A stretch of DNA of 64,000 nt from contig NZ_JAHCKK010000011.1 of the NCBI RefSeq assembly GCF_026125825.1, positions 20,218 through 84,217 of the forward strand, in the 5' to 3' direction. How positions within the stretch are numbered: the first letter of the stretch is position 1; every line of letters begins with the position of its first letter. A program made the position numbers and the translations under genes. Source of the stretch: Hydrogenophaga sp. (GTDB lineage: Bacteria > Pseudomonadota > Gammaproteobacteria > Burkholderiales > Burkholderiaceae_C). The notes beneath the pieces are model-generated. The model saw only the letters and a program-made list of their open reading frames with translations, did not search any database and was not told the origin of the DNA. This document shows, in pieces, positions 61,162 to 64,000 of this stretch.

Positions 61162-62061
61162 TCAGGAAAGGAGGCCGGCCTGCTTCAGCGCGCCTTCGAC
61201 CACGGGCGCCAGGGAGCGCGTCATGGGGGTCATCGGCAGCCGCATGGCTTCGTTGCACAGGCCCATGCGGGCCATGGCCCACTTGAGCGGGATCGGGTTG
61301 GCTTCCACGAACAGGTTCTTGTGCACCGGCATCAGCTGGAACTGGATCGCCATGGCGCGCTTGACGTCGCCCGCGATCGCGGCCATGCACAGCTCGTGCA
61401 TCAGGCGCGGGGCGATGTTGGCGGTCACGCTGATGTTGCCCTGGCCGCCGCACAGCATGAGGGCCACGGCCGTCGGGTCGTCGCCGGAATAGACCGAGAA
61501 GCCCTTGGGCACGTCGCGGATGAGCCACTGCGCGCGCTCGATGTTGCCGGTGGCTTCCTTGATGCCGACGATGCCGGGCACCTGTGCCAGGCGCAGCACG
61601 GTGTCGTGCGCCATGTCGGCCACGGTGCGGCCGGGCACGTTGTAGAGCACGGTGGGCAGGTCGCCCACGGCTTCGGCGATCGCCTTGAAGTGCTGGTACT
61701 GGCCCTCTTGGGTGGGCTTGTTGTAGTAGGGCACGACCTGCAACTGGCAGTCGGCCCCCACGCTCTGGGCGAAGCGAGCGAGTTCGATGGCCTCGGCGGT
61801 GGAGTTGGCGCCGCAGCCGGCCATGATGGGCACGCGCTTGGGGCCGTGGGTCTTGGCCTGTTCGACCGCGACGCGGATGATCTCGCAGTGCTCCTCGACG
61901 CTGACCGTGGGCGATTCGCCCGTGGTGCCCACCACGCCGATGCAGTCCGTGCCCTCGGTGATGTGCCAATCGATCAGTTTGCGCAGCGTGGGGTAGTCGA
62001 CGCTGCCGTCTTCATGCATGGGCGTGACCAGGGCCACGATGCTGCCGGTGATGGGATTCAT
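61162..62061 (-). CDS. dapA: 4-hydroxy-tetrahydrodipicolinate synthase
   Basis: A 299-residue TIM-barrel aldolase with [14 protein letters not shown], the tyrosine motif [11 protein letters not shown] and the Schiff-base lysine in VGIKEATGN. It condenses pyruvate and aspartate semialdehyde, the first step of lysine and diaminopimelate synthesis. Length and motifs match the E. coli enzyme. It is the first gene of the dapA-bamC unit. Confidence 0.97.
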   Translation of the reverse strand: MNPITGSIVALVTPMHEDGSVDYPTLRKLIDWHITEGTDCIGVVGTTGESPTVSVEEHCEIIRVAVEQAKTHGPKRVPIMAGCGANSTAEAIELARFAQSVGADCQLQVVPYYNKPTQEGQYQHFKAIAEAVGDLPTVLYNVPGRTVADMAHDTVLRLAQVPGIVGIKEATGNIERAQWLIRDVPKGFSVYSGDDPTAVALMLCGGQGNISVTANIAPRLMHELCMAAIAGDVKRAMAIQFQLMPVHKNLFVEANPIPLKWAMARMGLCNEAMRLPMTPMTRSLAPVVEGALKQAGLLS

Positions 62062-62136
62062 AGGCTAAAGGCTCAAATGGAGGCGTCTACCCTGCATCAC
62101 CCCGGTGGGGCGGGCAGCGCGCGCGAATCTTGCATT

Positions 62137-62691
62137 CTACCCAGTGGCATCCAGCGGATACCTGGGCGGCGGCACGGACGGGCCGGGCCGTTTTCGCACG
62201 GCGGCCAGGCGCTGGACGAAGCGTTCGGGGCGGTCGCAGAAACCATCTTCATAGGCCACCACGTGCAGACCCTGGCCGGCCTGCAAAAGTTCGCCGGGCT
62301 GCAGCAGAAAGTCGGGCCGCGAGGGCTTGCCCACGCTTTCGTTGCCGGCTGCGAACGTCTCATAAAGCAGCACACCGCCCTCGGCCACGCTTTGCACGAT
62401 GCGCGAGAGCAGTGGGCGCCAGAGGTAGTTGGTCACCACGACCGCGTCGAACCGCTCGCCATCCAAGGGCCACGGCCCGTTCTCGATGTCGGCCAGCACG
62501 GCGCGGCCGAGGGTCTGAACGGCGGCGATGGCCTCGGGTGAGCGGTCCACGCCGGTGACGGTGTGGCCCCTCTGCGCGAACCAGCGCAGGTGGCGGCCCT
62601 GGCCACAGGCCACGTCGAGCACCGAACCGCCGGCGGGCACCAGGTGCGACCAGCGCCGCACCCACGCCGACGGCGCCTGCGCGCCGTGCAT
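62137..62691 (-). CDS. SAM-dependent methyltransferase, class I (TehB-like)
   Basis: A 184-residue Rossmann methyltransferase. Motif I is SVLDVACGQGRHLRWFA, then VTGVDRSPEAI (motif II), a ViTNYLWRPLL segment and GGVLLYETFAAGNE. The compact form resembles tellurite-resistance TehB and small thiol or metabolite methyltransferases; the substrate is unknown. Its ATG overlaps the stop of the 42-residue membrane protein gene (ATGA on the minus strand), so translation is coupled. The frame continues upstream only as a shadow. Confidence 0.88.
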   Translation of the reverse strand: MHGAQAPSAWVRRWSHLVPAGGSVLDVACGQGRHLRWFAQRGHTVTGVDRSPEAIAAVQTLGRAVLADIENGPWPLDGERFDAVVVTNYLWRPLLSRIVQSVAEGGVLLYETFAAGNESVGKPSRPDFLLQPGELLQAGQGLHVVAYEDGFCDRPERFVQRLAAVRKRPGPSVPPPRYPLDATG

Positions 62692-62819
62692 CAGAAGCAA
62701 CTCCAAAGCTGGTCGGCCAGGTTCACCAGGAACTCGGGCCGGTGGTACAGGGCAAAGGTCGCCAGCAGGGCCGTGCCGGCGGCGACCCAGGCCAGGGTGC
62801 GCACGGCCACCGGCTTCAC
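62691..62819 (-). CDS. Small membrane protein (42 aa)
   Basis: A GTG-started frame of 42 codons (VKPVAVRTLAW ... NLADQLWSCF). It is one hydrophobic helix (about residues 8-24) followed by a short amphipathic tail ending in a cysteine and phenylalanine. Its start overlaps the MFS stop (GTGA) and its stop overlaps the methyltransferase start (ATGA), so it is translationally coupled at both ends. That packing argues for a genuine gene. I recognise no named family; a role beside the transporter is possible. Confidence 0.65.
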   Translation of the reverse strand: MKPVAVRTLAWVAAGTALLATFALYHRPEFLVNLADQLWSCF

Positions 62820-64000
62820 GCCGCGGCTCCCACACGCTGCGGCGCGCGTGCAATCGGGCCTTCGCGCACGGGCAGGTTCACCAGACCGGCGAACACGCCC
62901 AGCGCGATCGCGAGGTACCAGACGATGTCGTAGCTGCCGGTCCGGTCGTAGAGCACACCACCCAGCCACACGCCGAGGAAGCTGCCGATCTGGTGGCTGA
63001 AGAAGATGAAGCCGCCGAGCATGGACATGTGGGCCACGCCGAAGATCTGCGCCACCACCGCGTTGGTGGGCGGGATGGTGGAGAGCCAGAGCAGGCCCAT
63101 GACGGCGGAGAACACGTAAACGCTCATGGGAGAGAGCGGCGCGATCAGGAACACGGCGATCACTGCGGCGCGCGCGAAATAAATGAAGGCCAGGATGTGG
63201 CGCTTGGCCAGGCGCTGGCCCAGCGCGCCGGCGGCGTAGGTGCCGATCACGTTGAACAGGCCGATCAGCGCCAGCGCGTAGCTCGCCACCTGGGGCGACA
63301 GCCCGTGGTCCTTGAGGTAGCTGGGCATGTGCACGCCGATGAACACCACCTGGAAACCGCAGACGAAGTAGCCGGCCATCAGCAGCTGGAAGCTGCGGTA
63401 GCGGAAAGCCTCGCGCAGCGCCTGGCCAATGGTTTGTTCGCGCTGCACCGGCGCGCCGCCCGCGAAACCGGGCTCGCGCAGGCCCAGGGCCAGCGGCATG
63501 ACCAGCAGCACGGCGCCCGCGAGGAACAGCAGGGCCTGCTGCCAGCCGAAACTGCTGATCAGCCAGCCTTCCACCGGCACCATCAGGAACTGGCCGAACG
63601 ACCCGGCCGCGGCGGCCACGCCCATCGCCCAGGAGCGCTTCTCGGCCGGGATCTGCCGGCCGATCACGCCGTAGATCACCGCGTAGGTGGTGCCGGCCTG
63701 GGCCGCGCCGATCAGCACGCCGGTGGTGAGCGCGAAGCCCGTGGAGGTGGTGGTCAATGCCATCCCGGCCAGGCCCAGGGCGTAGGCCACCGCGCCGCCG
63801 ATCAGCACACGGAAGGCGCCAAAGCGGTCGGCCGCCATGCCGGCGAAGATGCCGAAGATTCCCCAGGACAGGTTCTGGATCGCCAGGGCGAACGAGAACG
63901 TTTCGCGGGACCAGCCCTGCGCCTGGGTGATGGGCTGCAGCCACAGGCCAAAACCGTGGCGGATGCCCATGGACAGGGTGACGATCAGGGCGCCACAGGC
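62816..64000 (-). CDS. MFS transporter (partial, runs off the right edge)
   Basis: At least 394 codons of a major facilitator with about twelve helices; the reading frame is open to the window edge, and ten residues (ACGALIVTLS) precede the first ATG at 63970, so the true start is probably outside. The segments GFGLWLQPITQAQGWSRETFSFALAIQNLSWG and the IGSFLGVWLGGVLYDRTGSYD region are typical of the OFA/oxalate-formate-type and monocarboxylate-like MFS group. The substrate is unknown. It heads a coupled unit with the small membrane protein and methyltransferase genes. Confidence 0.9.
   Translation of the reverse strand, partial: ACGALIVTLSMGIRHGFGLWLQPITQAQGWSRETFSFALAIQNLSWGIFGIFAGMAADRFGAFRVLIGGAVAYALGLAGMALTTTSTGFALTTGVLIGAAQAGTTYAVIYGVIGRQIPAEKRSWAMGVAAAAGSFGQFLMVPVEGWLISSFGWQQALLFLAGAVLLVMPLALGLREPGFAGGAPVQREQTIGQALREAFRYRSFQLLMAGYFVCGFQVVFIGVHMPSYLKDHGLSPQVASYALALIGLFNVIGTYAAGALGQRLAKRHILAFIYFARAAVIAVFLIAPLSPMSVYVFSAVMGLLWLSTIPPTNAVVAQIFGVAHMSMLGGFIFFSHQIGSFLGVWLGGVLYDRTGSYDIVWYLAIALGVFAGLVNLPVREGPIARAPQRVGAAA

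Overview
The window is about 64 kb of high-GC chromosome from a betaproteobacterium. Core genes (polA, uvrD, guaC, dapA-bamC, xseB-ispA-dxs, dut, thrB), Bug/TctC-type binding proteins, BPSS1780- and DUF2782-type proteins and TACAAT-like -10 boxes close to start codons all fit Burkholderiales, most likely Comamonadaceae. Hydrogenophaga or a near relative is my guess, not a proof. I see no prophage, insertion sequence, CRISPR array or rRNA. One tRNA gene (Ala, anticodon CGC) is present.

Layout. 0-1.8 kb: end of a thiolase, a crotonase-fold protein lacking both usual glutamates, and an IclR regulator. 2-5.9 kb: ethanolamine ammonia-lyase eutBC, translationally coupled to a secreted PhoD-type phosphodiesterase. 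6-10.6 kb: exported M20 peptidase, then succinate-semialdehyde dehydrogenase divergent from a GabR-like MocR regulator. 10.7-15.5 kb: a catabolic operon (SDR, fumarylacetoacetase, Bug binding protein, DUF1330) divergent from a LysR regulator. 15.6-18.3 kb: MarR regulator divergent from tctBA, with no tctC beside it. 18.4-24.1 kb: tRNA-Ala, an HIBADH-family dehydrogenase, an esterase, guaC and uvrD.

The most distinctive part is 24.2-33.8 kb. Two paralogous Tat-exported PhoX phosphatases bracket arsC, a phosphatidylserine decarboxylase, an unusual class-III aminotransferase, a small His-rich membrane protein (DUF962/Mpo1-like) and a GT4 glycosyltransferase. Pho-box-like 7-4-7 repeats lie upstream of both phoX genes and, pointing both ways, between the membrane-protein and glycosyltransferase genes. 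I read this as a PhoB-controlled locus that scavenges phosphate and probably remodels membrane lipids. The lipid chemistry is inference.

33.8-49.3 kb: DUF418 protein, Lrp regulator, RarD-like permease with a poly-Ser repeat, BPSS1780 protein, thrB, DUF2782 protein, polA, dienelactone hydrolase, ZIP transporter, PAS/GAF histidine kinase, sulfurtransferase, EamA permease and a Rieske oxygenase. 49.5-56.6 kb: xseB-ispA-dxs, then a complete TRAP transporter resembling the 2-oxoacid type. 56.7-64 kb: dut, slyD-like and roxA (start codons 14 bp apart across a palindromic -10), a small Ala-rich lipoprotein, bamC-dapA, a methyltransferase, a 42-residue membrane protein and an MFS transporter running off the right edge. 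Long open frames antisense to real genes are high-GC artefacts and are omitted.
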